Source of the DNA: Erodium maritimum
Taxonomy: Eukaryota > Streptophyta > Magnoliopsida > Geraniales > Geraniaceae
Reading direction: 5' to 3'
Assembly (NCBI GenBank): GCA_963921825.1
Contig: OY997589.1
Coordinates: 74,818,523 to 74,882,522 of the forward strand
Length of the DNA: 64,000 bases
In this document: in pieces, positions 45,794-57,472 of the stretch
Layout of the letters: each line of letters starts with the position of its first letter
Position numbering within the stretch: the stretch's first letter is position 1
The notes under the pieces: model-generated
Database searches by the model: none
Told to the model about the DNA's origin: nothing
What the model saw: only the letters and a program-made list of their open reading frames with translations
Program-made: the position numbers and the translations under genes

Positions 45794-47428
45794 TCATGTC
45801 CAGCTTGTTACAAAGATAATCGACCGAACTCCAGTTAATGCCTTAGTAAAAAGATCTCTTAGTTGGTCTCCCGTCTTCACGTACTCAGTAGAGATTAGGT
45901 TTTGCTGAAGTTTCTCTCGAACAAAGTGACAATCAATTTCAATATGTTTTGTTCGTTCATAGAATACTGGATTAGATGCAATATGAAGAGCAACTTGATT
46001 ATCACACCATAACCTTGCTGGCATTGATACCTTAACACTTACTTCAGACAACAACTGATAGATCCACATTATTTCACACACAGACTGAGTCATAGCTCTA
46101 TACTCAGACTCAGCACTAGAGCGGGAAACAACCGTTTGTTTCTTGATTTTCCACGAGACTAAATTTCCTCCAAAAAAATACACAATAGCCTGAAGTAGAT
46201 CTCCGGTCAACCTTAGACCCTGCCCAGTCTGCATCAGAAAAACATTCTATATGATTGTGGCCATGGTTCTGATAAAGGAGGCCTCGTCCTAGGGCTCCTT
46301 TCAAGTAACACAAAATGTTCTCTAGAACAGCCCAATGATCGTTTGTTGGAGCAGACATGAACTGACTTACAACACTAACAACATATGCAATATCAGGACG
46401 AGTAACTGTTAGATAGTTTAACTTTCCTACCAATCTTCTGTATCGTTCTAGTTCTTCAAATAAATCTCCCTCTTTCATAAGTTGCACATTAGGTTCCATA
46501 GAGCTAGCACATGGTTTTGCTCCCAACTTCCCTGTTTCAGTTAATAAGTCGAGCACATATTTCCTCTAAGATAAGAAGATGCCTTTATTACTTCTCATCA
46601 CCTCAACTCCCAAGAAATAACTTAGAGAACCCAAATCTTTTGTGTGAAACTGACCATGAAGAAATGACTTTAAGGCAATAGTGTCTCTCCCTGTAATAAC
46701 GATATCATCCACATACACAACTAGAAGGGTAATACCTGATCTAGAGTGTTTATAAAACACATAGGGATCAGACTTGCTCTTACTCATGCCAAACTCCTCA
46801 ACTGCTTTACTAAACTTTCCAAACCAAGCTCGGGGACTCTGTTTCAACCCATATAATGACTACTAAAGATGACAGACTTTCCCATACTCCCCCTGAGCAA
46901 CAAACCCAGGTGGTTGCTCCATATAAACCTCTTCTTCAAGATCTCCGTGTAAAAAGCCATTTTTGATATCAAGCTGATGCAATGGCCAATCATAAGTGGC
47001 AGCAAGAGAGATGAACAACCGAACAGATGTCATCTTAGCAACAGGAGAAAATGTGTCTGAATAGTCCACACCATAAGTCTGAGCAAATCCCTTAGCAACC
47101 AAACGTGCTTTAAGGCGAGCTACAGAGCCATCAGAATTAAATTTGATAGCAAACACCCATTTACTACCAATAGCTTTCTTTCCCGGAGGTAACTGTACTA
47201 ATTTCCAAGTACCATTTTCATCTAACGCGCTCATCTCTTCCATCATTGCTGCACGCCAACCAGGATCAGACAATGCCTCATTGAGGGTGTTAGGAACATA
47301 TATCGAGTTAGGAGAAGTAACAAAAGAACAAGGTGAGCGAGATAATCGATCATATGAGACAAACGACTAAATAGGAAAAGTACAACGACGTTTACCTTTA
47401 CAGAGGGCGATAGGGAGACTAAGGTCAT
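45794..47428 (-). pseudogene. copia reverse transcriptase and RNase H
   Basis: Copia RT motifs appear in order: WRAAMMEEMSALDENGTWKL, GSKWVFAIKFNSDGSVARLK, LVAKGFAQTYGVDYSDTFSP, HQLDIKNGFLHGDLEEEVYM (normally DVKNAFLHG), then YVDDIVITG near 46700 and DLGSLSYFLGVEV. After LNYLTVTRPDIAYVVSVVSQ comes RNase H with DADWAGS, SSAESEYRAM and HIEIDCHFVREK. Stops or shifts at about 46862, 46562 and 46200 break the frame. Upstream of 47273 a short stretch (SFVTSPNSIYVPNTLNEAL) belongs to the integrase-RT linker. No gag or integrase core is present. Confidence 0.88.
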
Positions 47429-47644
47429 CTACAAGATGCGCGTGGACTGCACGCGAGAAACACCGGAAACGCTATTCTGGAGGGCGACGCATCAGCGGTG
47501 AAGTCAGAAACGCACTGGATGGCCGGATCTGGGCGAAAACAGAAGAAGAAATCCTCTTGCCCGAGGATCTTCTCACCGGAACTGTCTGCACACCCTGGGC
47601 AGACACAAATCAGCCAAAGCCCACTCGGTTTGGCTCTGATACCA

Positions 47645-47786
47645 TGTAAAACACTTACTAACCTGATTTACTTTGATAATCTTCCCTTGATCATTCTCTA
47701 CTTATTTATAGATATAGAAGTATAGTAGTAATATAGTTGTACTCAATACAACTTCTATATAGATAAACCTGATATATATCTTAACA
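47645..47786 (-). repeat. 5' LTR of copia derivative
   Basis: 142 bp. On the minus strand it is followed directly by TGGTATCAGAGCC. The internal palindromic AGAAGTTGTATT/AATACAACTTCT block may form a hairpin. Confidence 0.92.
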
Positions 47787-48089
47787 GTGGCCATCACCAA
47801 GATTAAGAGACTCTAAGCCCTTTAGCGACCAATTGTGGCTCGACCTAATACATACGAGATTGCATGACTGTGGCTTGATCCTATGTGAGAGATCCATTAC
47901 TTGTGAGGGGTGTGTTAGTAGACCAGGGATCTCAACAATTGGTGGAAGAGATCGGTTAGCGGATGGTAACCATGGATGGGTCAGGACAATTTTCCTCCCA
48001 AATGCCCTGTGTCCTTTAGGGCTATTCATTTAACCTACCGAGGATTGTTTCCAGACCCCACCTAATTCTCATAATATTGGAGTATAGAA
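47787..48089. other. Spacer, nothing recognised
   Basis: It continues the sequence left of the copia element (the target site lies within ATAATTGTGGC/CATCACC). No gene found. Confidence 0.4.
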
Positions 48090-50456
48090 TGTTTTACGTT
48101 AACACGGTGGAAAAGCAAAAATTTAGCAGACTTTTGTTGGTAACTTTTATGAATAGCCTAGATCACATAATCATACAATTTCTAATCTATGCATTATTTA
48201 AGGGAGATTACCTCAGATTCGGCTACTACTGACTTAACTGTTCGAGACGTGGACCTTTGATAGTGTTGGTATAGGTGCCCAAGCGTTTGCCCTCTAATGG
48301 TACCCACATGAAAAAGTTTGATCCACAATTAGATTCCACAGTAGCCCTTGAACAAAACCTCGCAACTCCTCACTACGCTTGACCGGAAAATTAAAAGAGA
48401 GTACTTCTCTTGTTGTCTTGTATTTTAGCTAGCTCTTTACCCATGTATTTATAAGTGTAGGTATTACTTAAATCCTAAGCTAAATAGGAATAGGAAACCT
48501 TGAACTAGTCCAACTAGTTCTCCTTGTCTTTTAGACTTTCTAAAAATAGTTTTTTTTTTCTTTTAATCCTATTGAAACAATTAAAAGGCTGAAATTATAT
48601 CAAATAATTGACTTGAATAAACCCCCTACTGGCCCATAGCGGTGTTCGGCCAAGCCTCATTATTTTATATAATTGGCTCATTATTGTTTATTTAATTATT
48701 ATATTTTATAATAATTAAATGTCGATTTAATTTTTTCTCGTGAGTGTTTAATTTAATCAAAGCACTACATTATATCAAATAGAACTAGTATGATATTTTA
48801 AATAATAAAACATTTTCGTTCACTTCGTTGTGGACTTTCGCTATTGTGTGTCACTCTTAGGATTCATATGATAGTTGGTAGTGAAATGAAATGAGACGTT
48901 TCATCCATAAGTCATGATGACGTCTAGCAAGTCCCATGACCACCCAAGCCATACGAATTAATGACCAATACTTCGTCAAGTCCTGTTACCTCGTGTAGTC
49001 TTATCCTCTTGTCATTTAGCGATTGTCAGAACTGCACAAAGGCATATTGCCGCCATCCTTTCTAATTCAGTCTTAACATATTCTCTTAATTGAGAGTGAG
49101 CAATATAGGTTACTAATCACACGCATGACCATGTTTCTATTGCAATCCTCTTACTTATCAACATCGACCGTTTTAAAGACATCTTACTTGTGTAACCACA
49201 AGCGACAAGTCCCTATGACCATCACCCATATGTCTCCTAGGTGTGTATTCATATCCAAGCACAACCTTTATATCTATCAGTTAGGGTAAGTGTTTGGTTA
49301 GCTCAAAACATAAATCCTCATCATGTGGATCACATGGTGATGTCATGGTTGTAGGACTAAGGACTACACGGGTAGTTCAGGTGTACTCATGTCTTAGTTC
49401 TATGAAGTACTCTCGAGGTGGGTCATCCAATTGTAAAACTCTTTGGCATTTATGACTTTGACTTATATGCATGTATACATTGATCAATAAAACGCGACCC
49501 TCTCATCAAAAGTCACTATAAATCTAATTATCTGATTAGTCTAGGGTCGAATGAATGGATTAACTCTTTTGCCTTATGCAGGATATACTATTAGGGAAAT
49601 TTTCTCTCATACCTTATAAAAGTAATTCATTCATGGTTTCATTAACATCAAAACTTAATGGTAATAAAACGTTTGACGACTTATTTATTAACTCACAAAA
49701 GACGTTTGTAACATGTCAATGTGGATTTTTCCTAGGTCACAAAACCCCAAAAGACTTCTATTTGAACTATGGCATATTTACATTATGATTAATTCTTGTA
49801 TTCCTCTCATTGTTATGTTGTGGAAAGCCTAAGTTCGAGTTCGGTTACATTATCACCTGTGTTTACTCTATATATCTCTATGTATCCTTCCCAACGATTT
49901 CTCAAATGAGATGAGACGTCTTAATACATGTTTGTACATTCCAGTGAGCCCTCGGCTCCTTAGCTTGAGTTATTTCTCCATTGTTATCCGATAACAAGTT
50001 CCTAAATCCGATATTTTGGCTTAAGGACCGATTCAGTGTTAAAGCTCTATAGTCCAAACTGGTTCACTAAATGCACCCATGTATCTACATACCAAGTGTC
50101 TATTGTATATTTAAGCGATGCTATCTCTCTTGGCTTCTTAATCCTGATGCATCACTCCCATCAAACAAAGAACTCAATCAGGCATGGATTCAATAATTGC
50201 CTAGTCAATTTTGAAGTGTCTAACTCTTTACAAGAATCTTGTCTCTTCAACCTTCCTTTAGAAAAACCATTCTTAGTTGTTTCACAAATAAAGTATGTTT
50301 ACTTATAGTGTGTGGTGACTCTCCCCATGGTCTGATTAGTACCTATTCGTAGCACACTAGGCATACAATGTATAAGGTTGAGTATCTGACATCATATCTA
50401 TGATTGAGTCAATGACAATGAATATCTCAATCATACTCATATGGTATTATCCCAAC
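48090..50456 (+). repeat. Decayed LTR-like sequence, same type as 17581-17960
   Basis: It begins TGTTTTACGTTAACACGGTGG and carries the block GTTCGAGACGTGGACCT...GGTGCCCAAGCG...CACATGAAAAAG shared with 17581-17960. Further on it has the TGTGTCACTCTTAGGATT and GGCATATT-type phrases seen at similar places in the solo LTRs. A possible end CCCAACA is at 50456, but no primer site or target duplication was found, so the right limit is uncertain. No coding frame of note. Confidence 0.45.
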
Positions 50457-50640
50457 AAATGTACAACTTAAATTTTTGATAACTATACTTTAGAGTATCA
50501 CATACTTAACCTGATCCATATCTTATCAATACAAGTCCTCTCACTTGGGGCAACACATTTTGTTCTATCCACATAGAATGATCTATCTATATAGACACTA
50601 ACGCTTATTCATAAGAGAACATGCCCAAGTCTCTACTCCT

Positions 50641-51180
50641 GAACTTAAACCCATTATGTTCCAGATGATGAACAACAATGAACAATCTCATGAAAGGTCA
50701 TTTGAATGCATATATAAATACGCTGATGAAGTGTTGAACATCGCTATAAGTAACTCCAGAGCAACTGAAACCTGGGAGGAAGACTAGTTGTTTTGTAAGA
50801 TATTTCCACATTCACTAACCGATATGACAAGGGTGTGGTACTCATACCTCCTTGAAGAAGATAAGCGATACTACAACGGACCACATTCACTAACCGATAT
50901 GACAAGGGCGTGGTACTCATACCTCCTTGAAGAAGATAAGCGATACTACAACGGACTGAAGACGAGATTCATTTAGCAACACAATCCTACCAAGTTAGGG
51001 TGCGAGGTTCAGAGAAGACTAATAGGGTTTAAGTCAGAGCAATAGGAATCCATCGATCAACATGGGTTCGCTACAAGGCATACCTGAAGAAACGTCGCGA
51101 CCAGGACTTGGCAAAGCAAGCTTTGGTTCAACACTATTACCAGGGGATGAACCAGGAGCTCTAGAACCTGGTTGACCCAA
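50641..51180 (+). pseudogene. Retroelement gag fragment with 75-bp tandem duplication
   Basis: The short open frame 50788-50976 reads like a capsid core (FCKIFPHSLTDMTRVWYSYL), with the Trp-Tyr block of the retrotrans_gag family and a following LKTRFI. The unit coding SLTDMTR(V/A)WYSYLLEEDK is present twice in tandem (about 50805-50879 and 50880-50954). A stop lies upstream at 50785, and the downstream gag-like residues (ALVQHYYQGMNQEL, then a stop) are out of frame. The lineage is not clear. Confidence 0.55.
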
Positions 51181-51859
51181 TACTCGGAGGGTGCATTCTA
51201 GATTCAGACCTCAATACTGTGTGGGCATACTGGAGAGGCTGAACTCGTGTCAACTCAAGTATTGTACGAACAAAGGATCATGTAATTTAGTGCAAGTGAA
51301 TCGAGACGCTAAAATTTTCGAACAATATTACATGTTTATACACTCACCCAAAAACTACAGGAAAAATACTTGACTTGGTTTGGAAGACTCAATATTCAGG
51401 ATTGAGAACAACGTTGTGTCAGCAAGTAAAATTCCGATGAGGAAGTTAATTGAGACTTACACCGAGTCAAAAAAATCAAAGGAGGGCAAAGTTGGGTAAA
51501 GAAATGAAATCGGGGAGACAACTCCAAACTTGACGGGGACGAATCTCCAACTCCCAATCTAGTATAAAGCTTTTGGTAGTCCCTCAAACCAAGGAGTCCG
51601 ACATTCTAGAAAAGCCGGGGGAAGCTACCTTTTCCTTTTTGGAAAGTTTTGAGGGTATAAAGAAAAAGGATTGATTAATTATACGTGAGGCCTCATTTTC
51701 CGAAATCCTTGTGGAAAAATGGATTACTCAGGATCTATAGCTTATAGCACTAAATAGGCTACGGAAATGCGTAGTGGTATGAGTGGTTAAGGAATGAAAA
51801 AAGTCCAGATTGTGGTAATTTACCAAACTAACGCTAAGTCGAGGTCTAGAAATAGAGAT
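51181..51859. other. Spacer, nothing recognised
   Basis: Only short frames without motifs; likely more retroelement debris. Confidence 0.35.
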
Positions 51860-52066
51860 AGAGAACAATGATAAAGAGCCTTGAAATATGTGAAACGGGT
51901 CGGAACTAAGGCCCTAGCTTCAGGAGATCTGGTTATTGACAAATTCAATAACCTTGATTTAGAGATCCCTAAAAGACATATTTTGGAGAGTGATGAAGAT
52001 ATAGAGGATGATTGGAAATGCGACTTGGGTGGAACAATGAGAGGCACCATTTCCTCAACCAATTGA
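51860..52066 (+). pseudogene. ORF1-tail-like fragment
   Basis: The short frame contains VKRVGTKALASGDLVIDKFNN, then an acidic run LESDEDIEDDW. It parallels the C-terminal block at 33536-33793 (SIGLKAFVADELVIDQFDNL then acidic) and the one near 57640-57775. It appears to be the end of a decayed ORF1-like gene of the same family. No reverse transcriptase follows. Confidence 0.45.
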
Positions 52067-52599
52067 ACTTATTTGAATTTCCTCTCTTAGAATGCGAGAG
52101 GGTCGTAATATGTTCGTTCACAAGGGCTAATTGTGTAGTGTAGGTTCTACAAGGTTTGTGCATAGCAAGAGTTACCGTGGAGAAAAAAAGTCAGGGTTTT
52201 ATGGTATTTGGTTGTAATATTTTCTTATCACTGATTTATTATGCTTTTGTTTTAAGTATTGAGGACAATCTCCATGATGGATACGTAGCATCTCCTTCTC
52301 TTTGTATTTCCGCCCGAAATTCAAAGCAATCTATAAAACCAACCTATCAAAAAAAATATGAACATAAATGTTGCAAATTCATTGATTTAATTTGAACATC
52401 TATCATCTTTGTAATTCCTAATACCATAATCACATCATCAATATTCATAGAGCATAAATAACCAAACATATTCCAACGTATCTTAACTGAACGTAAAGTT
52501 TTGAAGTACACAATCAACTGATCCAAATTTCCTTTTTACGACTCTTTATGTTTACGGGATAATGATAGTACTAGGTGATGGCTTAACGAGACCCCAAGC
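52067..52599. other. Spacer left of the Harbinger element
   Basis: AT-rich, no gene seen; it possibly includes the 3' end of the ORF1-like fragment. Confidence 0.4.
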
Positions 52600-52602
52600 T
52601 TA

Positions 52603-54541
52603 GAGCATCTTTAGTCGGAGGTTGTTCGCTAGCGGTTCGGTGCTGGCAGAGAGGAAACGTTAGTGCATAGCTGGCTTATTGCTGAAGTTTTGGTGGCCGT
52701 TCGGTGTTAGTGGATGAGGGCGTCAGTGACTTTACCGATGACATGAATCGTCGGTGCCAACAGCTAGTTCCCCTTTGACCAATTGTTGACTCTTTAAAAA
52801 AAATCAGTTTTTATTTTGAAGAACACAAAATTTAATTGCTAATGAACTCAAATTGTGTATAAATTCAGATGTTTAGACTCCACAAAATTCACACCTTACA
52901 TTTTCAATCCCTCATATCTTTCAAAATCTTGTGTTCTATATTTTTTTTCGAATGGTGAACAATTCTGATGCCAAAAGAGAGGTATGTGCCAACGAACAGA
53001 GGCTCCAACGAATGTTGGGCCAAGCACTCCAAGATTGCATGTCTAGTGATGTGGTGCAAGGTTTTTTAGACGAAGGCATGGTCGCAGCACAACCATGGAA
53101 CAAGAAAAACTACATCAAGCGAGACCGTGAAGGTGCCAACGAACGTTTAAAGCGTGACTACTTCAATACAAACCTTGTATACAAGGAGGTGCATTTAAGT
53201 CGTCTATTTCGAATGCCAAAGGATGTGTTCATCCGCATTCTTCGTGGGGTGGACGCACTGGGTCAGGTATTATTATCTCCATATCAAATATGTACTGCGG
53301 CCATTAGGAAATTGTGTAATGGAATTGCAGTCGATGTCCTGGATGAGTACCTAAAAATTAGAGAAAGCATGGCTTTGGAGTGTGTGGTTAAATTTTTTAT
53401 GGGATTTATTACTATATTTGGCCCGACGTATCAGCGTAACCCAATACATGCTAATATGAATTACATTTTAAAGGTGAATGAAGCGTGTGGATTTCTCGGG
53501 ATGCTGGTTAGTCTTGATTGCATGCACTGGGAGTGGAAGAATTGCCCGGCGACTTTAAGAGGTTCGTATTCCAGGAGGGACCTCGGGTACAGACCAACAA
53601 TGGTTCTTGAGGTCGTTGTCACGCGGGACTTGTGAATTTGGCACTCGTTTTTTAGCATGGCGGGTTCCAACGACTTAACTGTGTTTAACCATTCCAAATT
53701 GTTTGCGGGAGTCGTTAATGGTTGGAAACCACCGGTCCAATACACGGTAAATGGTCACCAATACACACTTCTGTATAATCTTGTTGATGGTATTTACCTT
53801 TTTTTGCCGGTTTTTGTGAAAACAATCTCATTGGCTCAACGACCGAAACACAAGAAATATGCAGATATCCAAGAAGCTTGTAGGGAGGATGTGGATCGAG
53901 CATTTGGAGCCCTCCAATCTCTGTTTCACATTATCACTCGGCCGAGTCGAATGTGGATGCCTTCTTCCCTTGGCTTAGTCATGAATGCATGTGTTATCAT
54001 ACACAACATGATTGTCGAGGCAGAACGTCAGACATATGATGGCTACGTTGAACCAATAGATGAGGTTGGGCCAAAAGAACCAATATTCACGCAAAAAAGC
54101 TTCGTCCCGTCCAATGTCATAATAGAAAACACCACAATGATGTAGGATCCACATGCTCATAATGCATTAAAAGAAGACCTCATCGAACACATTTGGAATA
54201 AATTTGGCGATGCATAATTATATTTCATTATAGTTATTTCGATGTCAATGTTAGAATTTATACTTATTTTCAATGAAAACATCACTTTTTTTTAGACTTT
54301 CCTGCAATATGCACTGTTACAAAAGATACAATTTATGCATAAACATAAAAAATTAGAAGAGATACGAGAGTGAGTTGTTGAAAAAAAATATTAATTTAAT
54401 CTAGCAGCCAGTAAAAAAACACATTGAACTTGTTGACCGATAGTCCCGATTAATACAGGAGAGAAAAACTGATTTTATATTTTTTTCATTCTATCCATCG
54501 GCACGATCAATCAACAACTTTATTAAAGATTGAAGATGGTC
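52603..54541 (+). mobile_element. PIF/Harbinger DNA transposon
   Basis: The terminal inverted repeats are imperfect: GAGCATCTTTAGTC at the left and GACCATCTTCAATC at the right (complement), 11 of 14 matching. The flanking 3-bp target repeats are TTA (52600-52602 and 54542-54544), the usual PIF/Harbinger site. It encodes one transposase frame. A second MYB-like ORF, usual in autonomous members, was not found. Confidence 0.82.
52952..54145 (+). pseudogene. Harbinger transposase with one in-frame stop
   Basis: It starts at ATG 52952 (MVNNSDAKREV), about 395 codons to 54145. Visible are the N-terminal YFNTNLVYKEVHLSRLFRMP block, LDCMHWEWKNCPATLRG with the first catalytic Asp, GSNDLTVF (one residue short of the usual GSNNDINVL), LVDGIYL with the second acidic Asp and CREDVDRAFGALQSLF with the Glu/Asp region. 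TGA at 53633-53635 stands where the family has Trp (DLWIWH); the frame is otherwise open. The transposase would cut and paste the element at TTA/TAA sites. Confidence 0.85.
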
Positions 54542-54544
54542 TTA

Positions 54545-55825
54545 GTTAAATTGCTTTATAACATCCTGTCATATAATTCTTAGTGGCAAAATGTGCTTTA
54601 GTTCAATTGGCATGACACTAAAAAAAATGTAATCAAATACCTTCCTACTAATTTTTGGTATACACATATAACACTCATAGGAGTATAAATTATAATATTA
54701 AAAAACTCAGTATGAATGAGTCATTTTCTCTTCACCATCCATATGGCAAGATTATAAATTTGTTCTCATTTGATTCTTGCTGGGTTTGTTTTATTCCCCC
54801 ATTGTTTCCATGAAGTTTCTTGCATGATTACAAACCCTGTTTAATATTTCCAATCCCTTTCACTAATAGCATCATCCGTCACATGATGACAATCGTTTTT
54901 TTCTTCCTTTCAGAGTTTATATTTAAAGCTCATAATCACTCCATGTGTCATGTTCCCGACTTAAATCATTTTGGACACGCTTTATTATTGCATTGAATAA
55001 TTAAATGTGTACATGCTTTTGTTTTTACTCTTAGGTTAACTCCAATTACCTCAGTATGGTCATGATTGCACAACTAAATATAGGAAGAGAAAGAAGCCAA
55101 TAAGGTTACACAAATGTAGCCAAATGAAAACATTTGGATTAAACTAGTCAGGGGAAAAACTTGTAGGGAAGCAATGATTGCCTCTGTTTTGATAGTGACT
55201 AATGAAGGTGCTTTAGAAGCACTAATTGAATTTAACATGTGATTAGTAAAGTAAAGGGTTTATTATGTCTATAGGAGGTGAGGTGGGGTATGAAGTCACG
55301 TGAGACAAGGCATGCATTTATTCATGCAAATTAGGGTATTGGGTGGAGTTGAACAGTAATGAATGTGTTGTTTTGTTTCTTTTATCTTATAAGGAATAGA
55401 GAGGATGTTTTTTAGTATTTTGTCCGAATGTTGAGTGTGTTTTGTGGGTGTCTGTGCTGTGGGCTCTATTTCATCCTTTGGATCACAAATACACACCCAT
55501 CTCTTCTTCTTCACAAATCACCCCCTATTGTTTCATAGAGAGAGAGAGGTGGATAGAGCCCTAAACTCCAACCTCATAAACATGACCCAATTGACCTCAC
55601 CAAAGCTCTCTTTATTAAAAAGCTAAAAAGCTAAAAAGCTCAAAGAAAGCTGATTTGAGAAGAAGAAGAAGAAAGCAAGAGACTTTTCTCACTCCTCACT
55701 CTCTACCCTCAAAACCCAGAAATCTCCTTTGCGGATCAATCCCACTAATGCACTGTAGAGAGAGAAAGAAGGGCAGGCATTGATCCTCTCTCCTTTGACC
55801 GGGGCATCAAGATAAGGCCACCGCC
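54545..55825. promoter_or_regulatory. Upstream region of the IDD gene
   Basis: This is AT-rich intergenic DNA followed by a presumed 5' untranslated leader with GAGAGAGAGAGG (55540) and GAAGAAGAAG runs (55660). No TATA box or start site could be fixed. The long A/T tracts at 54430 and 54480 lie right outside the Harbinger element. Confidence 0.4.
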
Positions 55826-57318
55826 ATGCTCGACAATCCCGCCGCCGGGGCAGAGCCCAGTAAGCGAAAAAGAAGGCCCGCCGGCACACCAGATCCTTCA
55901 GCGGAGGTGGTGGCGCTGTCGCCGGAGACGCTGCTGGAGTCGGACAGGTACGTGTGCGAGATCTGCAACCAAGGGTTCCAGAGGGAGCAGAACCTGCAGA
56001 TGCACCGGCGGCGGCACAAGGTGCCGTGGAAGCTGGTGAAGAGGGAGAGCCCGGAGGTGAAGAAGAGGGTGTTCGTGTGCCCGGAGCCCAGCTGCCTCCA
56101 CCACCAGCCCTCCCACGCCCTCGGCGACCTCGTCGGAATCAAGAAGCACTTCCGCCGCAAGCACAGCAACCACAAGCACTGGCTCTGCCACCGCTGCAAC
56201 AAAGCCTACGCCGTCCAATCCGACTACAAAGCCCACCTCAAGACCTGCGGCACCCGCGGCCATTCTTGCGACTGCGGCCGTGTCTTTTCCCGGTACCTAT
56301 AATTCATTCTTCCATTAATATACCAAACTCATCCTGTTAATTATATCATATTTAATCCCTCAAACCCTAAAAAGATTAATTCTTATTTTTCTATTTAATT
56401 ACTTGATTGATTTTTTTGAGCGGAAGCTACAACTTTATTATAGATCAGAATTAACGATATATTGGAGTGCACCAAGCACATGGCCTGACTACTAAAGAAC
56501 AACCATAGAACAAGCTTCCTGGTTCAATGGGTTCTCAGTTCTTTTGTATAAATTAAAGGGTTGTCCTCTTTAGTTGAAAAAGAAGCTCACAGACATCCTT
56601 AATCAGCATTCTATATTAGAGCTTAATATACACATATAATAAACAACTGTATATTTGAGCATTAATTATTTATTTTTCCACAACCCTATGCTACACATGA
56701 ACAAAACCAGTTGTTGATTAATTTGGTTGCAGAGTTGAGAGTTTCATAGAACATCAAGACAGTTGCACGGTGAGGACGGTCCAGGCGGCCTGCTCGTCCC
56801 GGACCGCCTCCAGCACGAGCCCATCAAGCGAAGCCAACTTCACCCGATCTACATTACTAGCCGGTCTAGCAACACCAAGACCGGCCGAGCAACACCACAA
56901 TGTTGAGCTTCAGCTCCTTCCATCCTCATGCAGAAGCAACAGTACTTCACATAACATCGACGAGGACTTACTATCAGGCCCTTGCTTGAAGCTCTCCATA
57001 GGATCAGCCGCCGAAGCCATCAACACGGAGGCGGCGAGGGTGAGAGAGGAGGCCGGCGAGCAGCTGAGGATGGCGGTGGAGGCGAGACGAGAAGCGAAGA
57101 AGCAGGTGGAGGCGGCGGAGGTGGAGTTGGCGGCGGCTCAGAGGATGAGACGAGAGGCGCAGGCGGAGGTGGACAAGGCTGAGGTGGTGAGGGAGCAAGC
57201 CTGCAAGAGGGTCAGCTCCATCCTCATGGAGATCACTTGCCACGCCTGCAGGAAGCATTTCCACGCATCCGCCGCGCCGGACGAGACCTCTCTCGCCGTC
57301 AGCTACTTGTCCGACTGA
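55826..57318 (+). CDS. IDD15-like: SGR5/IDD15-type INDETERMINATE DOMAIN transcription factor
   Basis: Two coding exons, 55826-56292 and 56733-57318, splice at CG|GTACCT and TTGCAG|AGTT and give about 350 residues. ATG 55826 has a good context (GCCACCGCCATGC). A nuclear signal [10 protein letters not shown] (residues 13-22) precedes the ID domain: C2H2 finger 1 (44-64), C2H2 finger 2 (85-113), CCHC finger 3 (121-141) and CCHC finger 4 (148-168), whose [11 protein letters not shown] half lies in exon 2. Then come [17 protein letters not shown], a Leu/Ser stretch, a basic-acidic coiled coil (about 260-325) and [10 protein letters not shown] ending [12 protein letters not shown]. That coiled coil and ending mark the IDD14/15/16 group; SGR5 acts in shoot gravitropism in Arabidopsis. 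It is shorter than Arabidopsis SGR5, mainly between the fingers and the coil. Which of IDD14/15/16 is the ortholog is not settled. Confidence 0.93.
56293..56732 (+). other. Intron of the IDD gene
   Basis: 440 bp with GT...AG ends, located within the fourth finger. A short motif TTTTTTTGAGCGGAAGCTACAA and other AT-rich sequence show no element ends. Confidence 0.88.
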
Positions 57319-57472
57319 TGATCATTTTCCATACTGTAATCATTTGCCTTTATATCAACTACAATTAGGGTATATATATTTTGACAGTTGGAAACGGTTC
57401 TGATGGTATATATCTTGAATTTTTTTTTATTTTATATCTATCAAATGAATAATTGTCACTATATATGTCAAT

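Larger units (their letters stand above)
45621..47786 (-). mobile_element. 2.2-kb Ty1/copia deletion derivative with intact ends
   Basis: The short LTRs (45621-45763, 143 bp; 47645-47786, 142 bp) begin TGTTAAGATATATATCAGG on the minus strand and end TTTTACA. Flanking repeats are GTGGC (45616-45620 and 47787-47791). A Met primer site (TGGTATCAGAGCC, 47632-47644) and polypurine tract (TTGAGGGGGAG, 45764-45774) are intact. Only the RT/RNase H end of pol remains; gag, protease and most of integrase are missing between about 47430 and the primer site. Confidence 0.9.

Noticed and set aside
55898..56263. Long open frames antisense to and in another frame of the IDD exon
   Set aside because: They are shadows of the GC-rich zinc-finger exon; the sense frame encodes four recognisable fingers.
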